Made by a program: the position numbers and the translations under genes. Shown piece by piece: positions 10,112 through 27,346 of a DNA stretch of 64,000 nucleotides. Numbering within the stretch: the first letter of the stretch is position 1; each line of letters opens with the position of its first letter. The notes below the pieces were generated by a model. That model saw nothing but the letters and a program-made list of their open reading frames with translations. It was not told the origin of the DNA and searched no databases. The DNA is from Umbelopsis ramanniana AG (lineage: Eukaryota; Mucoromycota; Umbelopsidomycetes; Umbelopsidales; Umbelopsidaceae), in contig NW_026252118.1 in the NCBI RefSeq assembly GCF_025399195.1, positions 186,001-250,000 of the forward strand. Reading direction: 5' to 3'.

Positions 10112-12040
10112 ATGAAATCATTCGAAGCCGTCATTAAACACACCATCAACAGCCTTGAGCACCTAGGCGTTGCCGATAGAAACCATGCTGCCAACTCATA
10201 TCATCCACCGAACCAAACTACAGCCGCTTATCACCCCGGCCAGTGGACTTACCAGGCACCTTCCTTGTATCCTCAAGTAGGCTATCCTTCTGTTGTATAC
10301 CCTAACGAGCAAACCGGGAAGCTTGTTTATCCTCCCTACAACAAGGAAGGTGACCATCTGTTTGACTTCTCGTATGCCGGGTATAATGAAGGTTGGACTC
10401 CTCTACCCAACCCCAGCAGTCAAGCAACTGTCACTCTCAGTCCTGGGGATGGTCAATCCGACGACGCTGACCGTATTCAAGACGCCATTAATCACATTTC
10501 AAAACTGCCTTTGAATGAACTAGGGTTCCGAGGATCCCTTTTTCTGAATGCTGGTATCTTTTATGTCAGCCATCCCATTGAAATCAGCCAGTCTGGTATT
10601 ATCATGCGAGGAGATGCAGCAGGCGGTACAACCATTCAAGCGACATCAGCTATCGATCCTACTAAAGCCGAATATTTGATTCGCATTTCGGGAGAGGGAA
10701 ATGAGATGGCCCGAAAGCGCATTTCTATCGTCGACGAATATGTACCTGTTGGATCCATGAGAGTCAAGGTCGCCGATCCTAAACGATTTAAAACCGGTGA
10801 CTTGATCGTAGTTGCCGCTAATTTCAATCTAGAATGGATTCGCAAAGTTGGCATGGATGTTATTCATCCAAAAGGCGACACAACCAAAAACAATGGTTGG
10901 AAACCAGGAAGATTTGATTCATTCCGCCGAGTCATGCATGTCGATGTCAACTCGGGCGAACTCTATCTGAACGCTCCTCTCACCGCCGCTATTGCAAAGT
11001 GGTCAGGAGGCGGCCATGTTGAAGCCTACAAGAGCAAGCGAATTGCATTAGTTGGTATTGAAGACTTGCAATTCACCTATCCTACCAACCGGGATCGAGG
11101 TCCCGACGAAATGATGCGCCAAGAAAAGAAAAAAGTCAAGGATTATCGATTTGCCACAGAAATGTTTGCCAATTACGTTTTCAAGATGGATAATGCCGAA
11201 AATTGTTGGATTCGTAACGTTCGATCGGTGTGGTTCCGTAATTTTGCCCAGCTGGGCACCAACACTTTAGCCATTACTTTGGAGGTGAGTTTTCATAACT
11301 ATTCGATAAGCTGAATGACTTTGTTCCTAAAAAATGTATACCATACTATTAGGGGTGTAATCATACCTATCCTGCAGCTGCACCGAGCAAAAATCCATCC
11401 CTGGTTGGACAGTTTGCCTTTGAAATATCTGGCCAGCTCATCTTGATCGAACGCTGCCATGCTGAAATGAGTTTCCATGCATATTCTTACAAGGCTCGAA
11501 TTTGTGGTCCCAATGTTGTTCACCAATCTACCTCGGTTGGTCGAGCAGGCGATGTTGGTCCCCACATGAAGTGGTGTAAGTTTTAACATTTTTTCATTCG
11601 TTTCTTAATGCTCACTGATCTAAATATCCCTTTTTCATTTTATTTCTTTGCATAGCATCCGGTCAGTTGTACGATAACTGTAATTTCGAAGGTCAGCTCA
11701 TTATCCAAGATCGCTTTGACGCTGGCTCCGGTCACGGTTGGTCGGGAGCAAATAGCGTAGTCTGGAACACGGTGGCCCATGCTGGCATGATCATTCAGCA
11801 ACCACCTGCAGCCCAGAACTTCGTCAGTAAGTACTTTAAACGATTTTTTGTAACCATGTACGTGCACTACATTGCTTACACCATGATATCATAGTCGGTA
11901 GCTCTGAAAAGAAGGGCAAACCACGTATGCCACAGCATCCATGGGCGTGGACCGAGTCAGAAGGAAAGAAAGTCAATCCTCCAAGCTTATATCTCGCTCA
12001 ACTTCACGAACGGAGAGGAGCGTCTTCTCAGCGTCAGTAA
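10112..12040 (+). CDS. Right-handed parallel beta-helix protein (pectate-lyase superfamily-like)
   Basis: Four exons: 10112-11284, 11353-11575, 11656-11826 and 11895-12040, giving 570 residues. From about residue 108 it shows the opening of pectate-lyase-superfamily helices (SPGDGQSDDADRIQDAI, then FLNAGIFYVSHPIEISQSGI, IMRGDAAGGTTI), followed by repeating short beta segments to about residue 520. The first 100 residues are Pro/Tyr-rich and low-complexity (repeated YHPP, YPQVGYP, YPPY). No signal peptide is visible, so the product is probably intracellular, unlike secreted pectinases. Catalytic residues cannot be assigned by eye. Bacterial relatives of this fold are common, so transfer is possible, but four spliced introns show it is settled in this genome. 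Confidence 0.75.
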
Positions 12041-12212
12041 GAGCCACGGTCGGCCCGATCAACAGACGATGAAAGGCTGGCTGCATACGACTCTTTTTTT
12101 TTCCATTAGATTTTTTTTTTTTACTACGTAGACTTTTTGTACAATATTTCAAGATATACAGTATTACGAACTTTCAAATTACATAATGTGGTGAAAGAAG
12201 GAAAGGCGCATC

Positions 12213-14164
12213 CTAGCTGTCAATGGGCCATGCCAGACAAAACATGTCTTTGCTCATCAACAACAGGGACTTTCCATCGGGACTCCATCTGACAGTGGAT
12301 ATCGAGAATTTCTCTGGAAAGGATAAGGGTCAGAAGAGCGCTCTATACTGTGGCCCGCAGCATATATGGTTTGAACGTACCTGCTGGTATGTTGATGGCT
12401 GTGACATGAGATCGGTGTTTTTCATGCCGGCGATCTTGCCAGAGGTAAAACCGGCCACCCTCACAACAAATAGCTAGCAAAGAACTGATCTTGGGATTCC
12501 ATAGAGCTGTCAGGATAGGCTCCTGTTGGACAATGATAGCATGGCTCTTCATGGTAGTCATGTTCCAAATGCAAGCTGTGGTAGGTATGGTTTCTGGTAG
12601 AGACATCAGTTTCGACGAGTGGAGATCAGCGTTGGCACCGATGACATATATTTAACTTACCACTCGTCGTGAGCATCAAATTGCCAAGGTTGTTGAATTT
12701 AGCCGTGATCGACGTCTTGGGATTTGGCCTATCATGGTCGGGCCGAAGCATCGGTATATGCTGGATGCCATGACGGATATCGTCTGAACAGCGTGCGGTG
12801 AATAAGATTATTTCTGAAGTTCCATATCTCATGTGCATAACCATCATTTGTAGAAATACTTACAACCAGCATGAGGTGTTCCACTCATCACTTCTCTTTC
12901 AATAAGGATTTCCTGATGATAAGTCGAGAGGAGTTAATATTTTGGTCATCATTTCTGGCGACCCATTTGGCTGCATCTTACCTGTGCAGGATTGTCCGGG
13001 TACCTTGTTTGATGCGTAAATGTGCTGACGGGTTTCCACGTAAACGTATCTAGTAATCGTAGCTGTCGAAAGGATAAGTCCTTGAAGTCCGCTGACCTTT
13101 TTGTTTAGCGGTCCACGAATTAACGTACCTTATGGTCATAGCCACCGACAGCCAGAAATTGTGAGTCCGGAGACCAACAGACGCTTTTAATTCCCAAACC
13201 ACCATCATCAACAGAGAAAGACGCTTCCATTGTACCATCCGGTCGATAGACTGATAATTTATACTAGCGGAAAGGTTAGATACGGAAATGAACATGTTAC
13301 GACGCGCACTGAGACTTACAAGCAACGGTACATCATATGCTGCTATAAACCCGCCGTTCGGTGATATGATTATATCTTGTGCATCGACAGTATCAAGTTC
13401 TATGTTCTGCAAAAGTATACGAGTAAGAGACCGTCCGGGCAATCGGTTAGGATATTTTGATTGCAAATTCAGGGCCGGCATACCTTGATGACTTCAAATG
13501 ATTCGGCGTCATAAATCGACACGACATCTTTGAGGTCTTGTCGGCGCAAGTACGCAAACCACTTTGCATCCGGACTACTTGTGTATCCTGATTACAGAAA
13601 GCCGTATCAGATCAACCAACCATCGCTTACGACGGTCCATCGCGTTGTACCACCCACCTTTATCCTTATGCTTGACGTTTTTGATATGGCTGAACCGCTT
13701 GTTATACCGCAACGACATGATATGTAGCCTCTCCTTCATAAACGAGTAAAGCGTAAGTTGATAGTAAACAACGGGTATTCAGTCACCGGCCGGCCAAACT
13801 AAATCGGCTATACCTTTGTTGAGGCGGTGTGCATCACCGCGTCGGATCCCGGTGACCATCGTATATGGGCAATAGGCCGAGACGCGTCCTTGTACTGACA
13901 TGACCAGCCGACATCCTCCATGGTATAGCATTGGCATTCACATGCGGCGTAATTGGTGGTTGAAATCATTTTCGAATTTGGACTCCATGCCAGGGCATCA
14001 ATGGGCCATTTGCAATAGTATACTTGGAGGATGCCTAGATCCGGGTGAGATCGCACAACAAGTTGTTTTTCCACTGCCACGGCAACATAGTTTCCATCAG
14101 GCGAGAATCGACAGAGTTTGTTGGACTGTTTGTACAAGTCGGTAAATTGCCATTGGTCGAGCAT
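12213..14164 (-). CDS. WDR8: WD-repeat protein WRAP73/WDR8
   Basis: Ten exons: 13814-14164, 13658-13733, 13484-13587, 13320-13406, 13129-13263, 12982-13062, 12864-12912, 12661-12783, 12381-12593 and 12213-12313, giving 439 residues (human WRAP73 about 460). Matching stretches include LCRFSPDGNYVAVAVEKQLV, RFSHIKNVKHKDKG, GIKSVCWSPDSQFLAVGGYD, PVSTFTHQ and LLLMSKDMFCLAWPI. In animals and fission yeast the protein acts at spindle poles/centrosomes with a partner (SSX2IP/Msd1) in microtubule anchoring. The first intron has a poor donor (GTATAG) and its acceptor was chosen because the joined sequence aligns without gaps with the family. The gene is divergent from the MOSC gene. Confidence 0.9.
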
Positions 14165-14288
14165 CGGGCAAGCACACGGCGACGCGGGAAGGAGGCGACG
14201 AAAAATTTATGTGAGACGCGTTTTGCTGCATTTTTTAACACCGACGGGGCCGCCGCTGAATTTTTTCTGACCTCTTCGTTCAATCCTC
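14165..14288. promoter_or_regulatory. Bidirectional promoter, WDR8 / MOSC gene
   Basis: Only 124 bases separate the two start codons. The interval contains a GC-rich block (GGGGCCGCCGC) next to a T run, but no clear TATA box. Shared promoter inferred from spacing. Confidence 0.6.
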
Positions 14289-15471
14289 ATGCCGCACTTG
14301 GAAGCTATCGCCATTCATCCTATCAAGTCCTGCCATCGCATCGATTTAACTGAATGCGAAGTAGGCAGTCTTGGCTTGGAAGGTGACCGTCGGTTTATGG
14401 TGGTTAATGCCGATAACAACAAACTCGTTACTCAGCGGTAAATTCCCCGTCATGACTGTTTCCCACCGCTATACGTTTTACTCTCTGACAGTTCTTATCG
14501 TTACAGTGTCTATGCATCCATGAGTCTTATCCGACCATTACTCGATGCTAAAAATGACACTCTGACTTTGACGGCTGAGAAACTCGATGACTTGGTACTG
14601 CCCCTTCACCCCGATACTAGCCAGCTCAAGTGCCTCACTGTCACCCTGTGGTCCGATAAGCTGCAAGCATTTGATGTAGGCGACGCAGCAGCAGACTGGC
14701 TAGAGAAATTTTTTACAGTTTACAAGAGCCATGATCAAAGTAATACACATGGAGACACCGATGGGGGAGCTGAGCGGCCCACCAATATTCGACTGGTCAC
14801 TTTAGACCTTTCCAAAGGCTATGAACGAAAAGCCCACCCTGAATTGCCCGGGCTTCATTCCCCTTTCACAGACTGGTCACCGGTATCGTTTGGCTTTGAA
14901 GGAAGTCTTCAAGCTCTTAATGATGGTCTGGTTGATGGAAAGTGGAGCGATGGACATCGTATTCCTATGAATCGATTCCGAAATAACCTAACCATTGCTG
15001 GTACTGAGCCTTGGGAAGAGGATACATGGCTTGTCGCCAGGTAATGAGCGCAATGGAAATTAACTGTTTGATTCCATATCATTGTTTGCTCACCCCTGCT
15101 CAATAGAGTCGGAGAGGTCACTTTCTACTTGATGCAGCCCACTGCCCGATGCCCAGGTAGGTTAAGTTAGATTAGAGACAAGTCGGGGGGCCCATATGTG
15201 TCTTAACACTAATGTTTCCGCAGTACCGGGAATCAATCAGGACACCGGTGTCAAGGATACCTGGGGTACGCCTGGACCAATGAAATATTTACTTAAAAAT
15301 CGACAATTTGACGAGATGCCTGGAGGAGGATGTTTCTGTTGCGATAGTATTCCACTCACGAGTGGCACTATTCGAGTAGGAGATAAGGTTGAGGTTTTAG
15401 AGCGTATTCCTTCGAAATTTGCTAAGCAGCCCAAGTTTATAGCGGATGACAGGGATGAAGACGACGATTAA
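14289..15471 (+). CDS. MOSC-domain protein, mARC-like molybdenum enzyme
   Basis: Four exons: 14289-14437, 14507-15040, 15107-15156 and 15224-15471, giving 326 residues. The MOSC N-terminal barrel starts at once (IAIHPIKSC, LGLEGDRRFMVV). The MOSC domain contains PMNRFRNNLTI, EPWEEDTW and the conserved Cys in ARCPVPGINQDTG, which in mARC proteins binds the molybdenum cofactor. Such enzymes reduce N-hydroxylated compounds with cytochrome b5 and its reductase, usually at the outer mitochondrial membrane. No N-terminal membrane anchor is evident here, so location is open. A CFCC motif near the C-terminal end is notable. Its stop is only 60 bases from the COQ5 start. Confidence 0.88.
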
Positions 15472-15531
15472 AAAAAAAAATTAAAACATTGAGATTTCTA
15501 AAAAATAACAGTCCACCTCTCTCCTTTTGAC

Positions 15532-16734
<1,203 letters not shown>

Positions 16735-16901
16735 ACATGTACAATAGAGAGGTTCTTCACATCACCCCCATACCGAATATAAACTTGCAATTGTTATTTT
16801 TTTCTAATTTTTTTGTGCTTTTGCTTTTATTATTTTGGGTACCTGCTATTCAATTATTACGAAGTTGGGGGAGATTAGCGAATGTGAATAAGGGTCAAAT
16901 A

Positions 16902-20568
<3,667 letters not shown>

Positions 20569-21093
20569 ACTGAGTTATTTGTTGCCTGGTTGTCTACAAT
20601 GTTCTAGTGGTGTACAGGGCCATATAACAGATATAACACAAAAATTTAAAAATGAATGAGTGAATGAGGTATAGAAGGAACGGGAAGAGGTAAAAGAGAA
20701 AAATAAAAACGATGTGTTTGCAACTGGGGTTTATTAGAAAAAAACCATCCCTTACTACTCAGAAGCAAGGAGGGTCAAGCCCGGTTGGCCTACCAATTTT
20801 CACTTTCTTATCCCTCTCCCTTTTCCCTCCCTTCCCCGTCTATTTTTCTTAACCCTTTAACAATGATACCTCTCAAATTCTAGAGCATGCAAGCTGGCCC
20901 AGGGTGATATGAGCTGCGTTATGAGGACGACCTGATTTAATTTTTTTTCTTCCTTTTTCTGATAGACTACATTGGAGAGAAAGAAAAAGCAGGTCGCAGA
21001 AAGAACAAAAGAAAAAATGATACAACCGGGGCAGGAAAAAAATTATATCCATTACAAAAAAGTTTCTACAACCTCATTTCAGGTTTTTTGGGG
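20569..21093. other. Kinase promoter region and CSL gene 3' end
   Basis: Pyrimidine-rich blocks (CTCCCTTTTCCCTCCC type) lie near 20810-20850 on the plus strand, purine-rich on the kinase's strand. No gene was seen. Confidence 0.5.
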
Positions 21094-24000
21094 TTAGACT
21101 TTTAGAGAGGACCTTGATTGCTCTCCTGCATTTGATCCCTGATGCATTGGTTGGAGCTTCACGGTAAAGGATGTAAGATCAAACCAATGGCGCGTGCGAT
21201 AGACGATTCCATCTCTACGGACCAACAATAGCGGTACCTTGAGGGTATCTTGTTGAACGGCGAATGCACCTCCATCTTCATTGAACCACATGCTAGCATC
21301 GGGTAATTCGCACTTCAAAACCTCGGCGCTTCTACATTCGGTTCTCGGGGAGGGAACATTACCAAACCACACCGTCAACTCTGGGCTGAAGCTTTGTCCA
21401 TAGAGTGTTAATGTATGTTTTCCATTCGTGGGACCTGGGGAGGAATTCATCATGTGCGGAGGGGTTTCTTCTGCAATCACCATAGGTGAAGGACTGTTGG
21501 TCGATGAAGGTACAGCCGATGCATCGCTTGTTGCATCTGTAATATAGTGAGAGATATGTGGAATAGGCGTAACAGGTGCAGAATTGGTGTCGAGACCAGA
21601 GTAAAGATTTCCAACTTGTTCAGATGCTGACCAAAATGAGTACATAACGCTATCTGTGAATTGATAAGAATGAGAAATGGGGTTTCATGTGGTGACCAGG
21701 CATACTGCCCCATGGGACGCGTAAACCTCCGTGTGCGTACCTGTTCCAACAATCGTCCATATCGCTGCATCGGACACATCTTCCGTCCAGAATGCTCTGT
21801 CATTGACGTTGGCACCTTGTTGAGCAACACTGGCTCGTCTACCTTGATTGGGTTCTTTTTTCAAAGATCGAGGGTGAGACTCGTTCGATAAAGTGACATC
21901 GTTCAAACTGTTCACGCGTCGTCGACTGCTGGCCGCGGCATTGACCGATACAGGCGACGGCGATGAAGTGGATCCTTGAGGTGTTCCAGGACCCGTGAAC
22001 ATGGGTCGATCGTTGGGTCGATACATGGGCATGTCACCGCTGGACATATCGCACGATACGCGCCGTTTTCGAACCACTCGACCGCCTTCATGAGCAACGA
22101 TAGCGGAGTCGGCCGGGTTCATCATCTCTGGGTTATAGAAAGGTTCATTGATGGAAGCCCAATCCCATTCTCCATTAGCGGCAGCGTATTGTTCTGCATC
22201 CACTCTGGAGGCATTGGCTCGATGGGTCAGTTCAGCTTTCATTTCAGGGTTCAACTTGCGAGGTTCCGAAACTTGATGCATGCCCACCACATCGCTTGCA
22301 CAGTTGAGATAGGTTGCTGGTTCAGTCAACCTGGGCAGGAAATCAGATTCATTGTTGAACGAAGGCGGATTGCCGAAATTAGAGTGATGGCCAAGCGTGG
22401 TCGATGGATCATTGACAATTTGGAAAGCCACTTTGTGAAGCTGCGATACCGGATCCCCTAGACCTTCATCACCATATTCACCACCAGCTTTGAATTCATC
22501 GGCCATTTGAGGTCCTCGTTCCATTCGAATACCTCCAAGCACAGAACTTCCCTTGTCCACTTTTCGGATGATCATGACAGGACTCACCAAACCGGTATGC
22601 AGACATTGCAGAACCACAGGTTGATTGTAATGAATGGCAATGGGCTCGTCGGGCTTATCCTGCAAGGCGATGATCGGAGGCGTGGGGCGTCGTGGTGCAG
22701 AGGACCCTGGATTTCGAGAATTGAACATATCAGGATCAGCTTGTTGCCTACCGCTGGTATCGACAATCCATATGACAAATGGGTCCCAAGACGTGGTGCG
22801 AACGGAAAAACAGGTTGAATTATTTAGATTGGCATTTTCTTCCGAAAACCCAGGCGCCGGCCAGTCAAGTGGTACATTCCCGCCATATCGAATAGCTGAA
22901 TTATTGGAGGTCGATACACCCAAATATTTGGTGGATACGGTTTGTGAACGGATTCGATTAAATAGCGAGATGGTAGATCCATGGTGGATACACAAATCCA
23001 TATTCTTGGCGTTTTGGCGCTTTTTGCTCGGCTTGCTGATCACTTTGATCCCTTTACTGGCAAACGTTCCTAAATTGAATCCATTGGCAAGTTGGATCTT
23101 CACCATGACTTCTACACGCTTTCGTTTCTCATCAGCGTCATTAATATAGAGATTCTTGGACACGCAGCGGCCAGACAGAATAGGTTCATTGGTCGACGTC
23201 ACCACGGTGGATGATACAGGATTGGATTTCGACCCTTGAGTAAATCGCTCGTTGGATGATCCATCGATACGATCACCAGCAGCCGTGGACCATTCAAACG
23301 TATTGAGTTGAATAGGTTGTGCTGAGCTCATGGCAGTTGCATCACCAGACATATGAATGGCAAGTTTGGGTGGATGTAAAGTATTGCTTGAAGTGATTCC
23401 TTTGTTATCGGAACCTGGAGTCCACCAGTGAGGTCCAAGGATGATGGTGGTGGGCGGTGGGCATAAAAATCTACCCAAGCAAAAAAAAAAATGAGTCGGT
23501 GTTACATAATCAAAAAGGCGCATGGAAACCCTCTCTATTAAAAAAAAAATGGGTCCACCTACCTTTTCTCAGTACCATAGCTCTTCTGCGCAACCTTGCT
23601 AGTAAGAAGCATCACAGTATACTCGCCAGCCGCTAAAGAGGACGGAGAGCTCAAAAAGTGACCAATGGCACTACGCATATCGGTGATGCCGCCCGAAGGG
23701 CTAGTATAAAGGATCTTTGCATCTTGTATAGGGAAATGATCACTTTGGCGTCGAATCCCCAGACCGTTGACGGGTGGTTGCGTGGGCAGTTGCATATGGG
23801 AGCCATAATCAGCGAGGTTTTTGAATAATTCTTCATTTTCTTCTATGATGGTTGGCGTGGTGTGTTGCTGAGTCAGAAAAGGTTTCGGCTCCATCATGTA
23901 AGAGGACGACGATGGGGACGGCTTGATATCTGAGGAATCGGTAGGAGAAGCCGATGAATAAAAATGGTTGGTCGAGTCTTCAGGGTTGGTCCGTGCGTTG

Positions 24001-24944
24001 TTCATGGTCTTGGAGGGATCGACATATTCCGAGTCATGGGCAGGGAAGGGATAGACATCAGCCTCATCGGCAGAACTTTGGGTATCTGCGTTCAAAGCTT
24101 CCAGAAAAGCTGGCGAGAAGAAAGCCGGGGTGAGAGGGGAGGATTGTTGAACAGCTTGAGCAGAAGGAGATCCACTGGTGTCCAAACGCAATGACATGGC
24201 TCTATTTCTCTGGTTGGTTCTCGCTTTTGATTTGGTTATCGTAGTCGCCGATTTGCTTTGTCTTCGCTGTATGGGAGTAGCGGTATGAGGCGGAGTTGAC
24301 AAAGCCGATGGGTCATCGCTATGGAATAAGGGTGACGGTTGATACGGTTGCTGCATAAGCTGAAAAGGACTCATATCATACGTAGTGGACATATGGCGTG
24401 GTCTGAACCGATCGTAATCTTGGTTTGTCATGTCCATATAAGAAGCGTTGGGATCGACTTGTTGCTGACGTAGTATTTCTCCCACCGCAACAGAGTGTCT
24501 ACGCATGTTAGCCTGATCGACCAGAGAAGGAGGCATATGAAACATATCGGACTGGAAGTCATGGTCAGTGACATGTCCGCCATGCATCTCGTGGAACGGA
24601 GGTGGGACATGAGATGGCGGATGTTGATTACCAGTATGCATAACGTGTGCATCGAAAGCATGGCTATTTTCAAATTCCATCCCTTGGTTAGGCTGAAAGG
24701 CAAACATGGGATCCACCGAAAACTGATCAGATGTGGTGGGAGGGTGCATTAGACTCCACTGTAAATCATTCTGAGTAGGAGCTGGGTACATGGTGTCAAA
24801 GTGGCTATTGGCAGGTGGTTCTGCATACTGTAAATCCACGTGTGATACGAATTCATTTTGTTGTTGTTTCCGTTTCCTTGAGAGCCCTTCTTGGTCTACG
24901 TTGGTGTTGGTAGGATAAGGTGAGTGGGCTGAAGAGTTGCTCAT
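21094..24944 (-). CDS. CSL-family (RBP-J/Su(H)/LAG-1) transcription factor
   Basis: Three exons, 23563-24944, 21741-23470 and 21094-21653, give 1223 residues. The first ~430 residues are Gln/Ser/Pro/Met-rich and probably disordered. The LAG1 DNA-binding domain begins near residue 440 (SKVAQKSYGTEKRFLCPPP) and includes the DNA-contact loop NRIRSQTVSTKYL. The beta-trefoil domain follows (VVLQCLHTGLVSPVMIIRKV, DPVSQLHKVAF). A C-terminal IPT/TIG domain (HTLTLYGQSFSPELTVWFGN) covers about 1117-1200. Fungi lack Notch. Fission yeast Cbf11/Cbf12 bind GTGRGAA-type sites and control adhesion, lipid and cell-cycle genes. The long N-terminal extension suggests the Cbf12-like class, though insertions within the core are also large. 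Confidence 0.92.
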
Positions 24945-25218
24945 GGATCACACACCGACAGTTCAGAACAAATGATATAATTGAGAGAGATAATACAGAG
25001 GACGATTGCTATGAAAGCAGTGGCAAGGAAAGTATTTACAAAGAAGAAACGGAAGAAAATAAACGATGGGACAGTGAGAGTTTGGAGTGGGTTGTATTGA
25101 ATAGGTTGGTTCAGCCAATAACAAGTCTGGAACCCAAAATATCTATTGGGCCTTCTGTTTGCCCCCCTTCCGAAAAAAAAAAAATAAGACGTCTAGAAAC
25201 CGAAACTTTTGGTTTCAT

Positions 25219-27346
25219 CTATGAAAGAAGGTGGTTCAAATAACGACTTCGGGAGGAAAGTTGTCTAATAAGGTGCTTAGGCTCAGAGTGATGATTTAAC
25301 CACTGAACGAGCATATCGATATTTTCTATGCCGCTTAGGTACCACCATCGTTTACTATTATTCGTAGTCAGCCTGGCTACACATGGAGATCGGTGGCCAT
25401 CCTTCGAAATCTCTTCTGAGGGTTGCTCGTCGTCTACGTGACATCCTGGTCCTATAATAATCACCCCACGACCCCAGAAATCTTGATCTTGATCGTCCTG
25501 ATAATGATGCAGATCCCCAAACAGCCAATATTGATTTCCATGCTGATCCGTGCCGGCACTTGACAACCGCTTGCTGGTCCTTCTTGATAACAAATATACA
25601 TCAACTTCTTTACGATTAAGCAAATGTCGTTGTTCGTCGATTTTGTTGTCCACATCCTCAATTTTCTGTTGAATAGCATCCTGTTCTTCTGCCGTGGCCA
25701 ACTGTTGCAATAGTGTATTTTTCGTGGTACGTGCATGCATTTCGTCAGACATGGTTTGCCGCCGAAGCGCGTGCAGCGCATCCTCTTCGTCCTTGAGCTG
25801 GACAGAGCCTTGTAATAAATCCTTTCGAATACAGGGCGTGTACAGTGTACACATGCTCAACAGATTAATCGTCTTGAGTTCTTTGAGGGCATCCTTCACA
25901 ATTGGCATTGGACCCGTCCCGTTGGCCTGCATGGACCGTGTCACAAAACTAGGAAGCCAGTCCATTTGTTGTTGTGCGTCAGATGTTGCGATAGCTTCTT
26001 CATCATTAAATACCGGGGTATCTTCGTATCCAGCGGCCAATAGTGTAGCAGAGATGGTTTGCCAGTGTTGAAGACTGAGGTAAGGTCGACTGGAAGCAAT
26101 GTGTTCGTCTTGTAAAAATTGTTTGGCCATCTTTTGTTGATCAGTGTCGTTCTCCACCCCGTAGTGGGCGATAAGCTCCATCAGGCTGCATACTAATTTT
26201 TTTAGCATCCTGTGCGTTACCCAGTCGCCTTGTGCATCTTGCAGTAAATTTCGGTCTTCCGCCGTTAGCGCCAGCAGATTTTCGAACCGAAACACGAATT
26301 CCCGGATCTGCAAGCGTTGCCAAACCACTTCTTCGGAAAATTGAAGTTCCAAGTTACTTAACTTGGGTGGCTGAAGTGCAATCAATGGCTTCATCTTGGC
26401 ATTGCTATCCTTAAATTTTCCAAAAGTTCCACACCCGGTGAGTATGTTCCCATTTACGGTGGTAGCGAATCTGGTGTAGCTTACCTTTTGTTGTACAAAC
26501 GATTGCATGATGGATCTCGATCCACTATTCTGTCTCTCTTCTCGAGCCTTGCTACATACTTTACACGTGCAAATGTCCCTATGTCAATCAAGCATTATTA
26601 TTACATGAGAGAATGTGTGAAAAAATAGAGAATCCATCGTCATACCTGCATTTTGGACATGCCCAGGTGACTTGTTTGCCAGCTACATGATTTATTTTTC
26701 GTCCTTGATCTGTAAATTCGGCTGATTGGGTATGTCCAATTTCCTCAGCTGACTCGTTGTAGTGATCAGCCAGGCATTTAATACAAAAATATAGATCACA
26801 CTGTTGATCTCCTTTGACGATTGCCGTGCATCTAATCATATCTCCTTGGTAGTTTTCCTGTTTGCGAATGACAGCCGGCTGTTTGTAAGCTTAAGCCGGC
26901 TAAAAAGAAAGGGAAAGGACCTAGGAAACTTACATGGTGGCGTCGCTGATGGCAGTGAGGTTTGGTTGTGGTAATTTGCTGGAAATTTAAATCGGTTAAG
27001 GGATAAACGGTACCCATAGGGCACATTATGATCCAGCTGACAATAGATTCGCTGGCCACAACTGTTTTTTTTACCTTGGATGGTTTATTTTGCACAGACA
27101 GTTTACCAACATCTTTGCTCAAATCATATTCAGATCCAGACTGCTTTTCGCTTGCTTGATTACTTGTATCAGGTGCTGTAGAGTCTGGCGACTGGTCTTT
27201 TGACCGAGCAGTGGGTGGAAGGACAGAAAAGGATAGCCTAAGGTGGAATTGGTATGAGTGAGGAGAAACCCAGTTAATTAGTTCATTTCAGTCGAAATCG
27301 TAAGCTACCTGGATTGAATCATCGGCTTATCCTTTGATTTTGACAT
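25219..27346 (-). CDS. R1-type (4CXXC) zinc finger plus WHIM-motif chromatin protein
   Basis: Preferred exons: 27309-27346, 27075-27237, 26934-26978, 26646-26857, 26485-26578 and 25219-26409, giving 580 residues. The N-terminal third has a Cys-rich zinc-finger block of the type first named in monoamine-oxidase A repressor R1 (MIRCTAIV, CDLYFCIKCLADHY, WACPKCRDICTCKVC). The C-terminal half carries WHIM-like motifs (AGTDQHGNQYWLFGDL; RWWYLSGIENIDMLVQWL). Similar zinc-finger/DDT/WHIM proteins in plants and fungi are thought to act with ISWI-type remodelers. Two introns, 26979-27074 (96 bases) and 26410-26484 (75 bases), are multiples of three without stops, so retained forms would also encode proteins. 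A CHQC-type first pair appears as CHQR. Confidence 0.78.
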
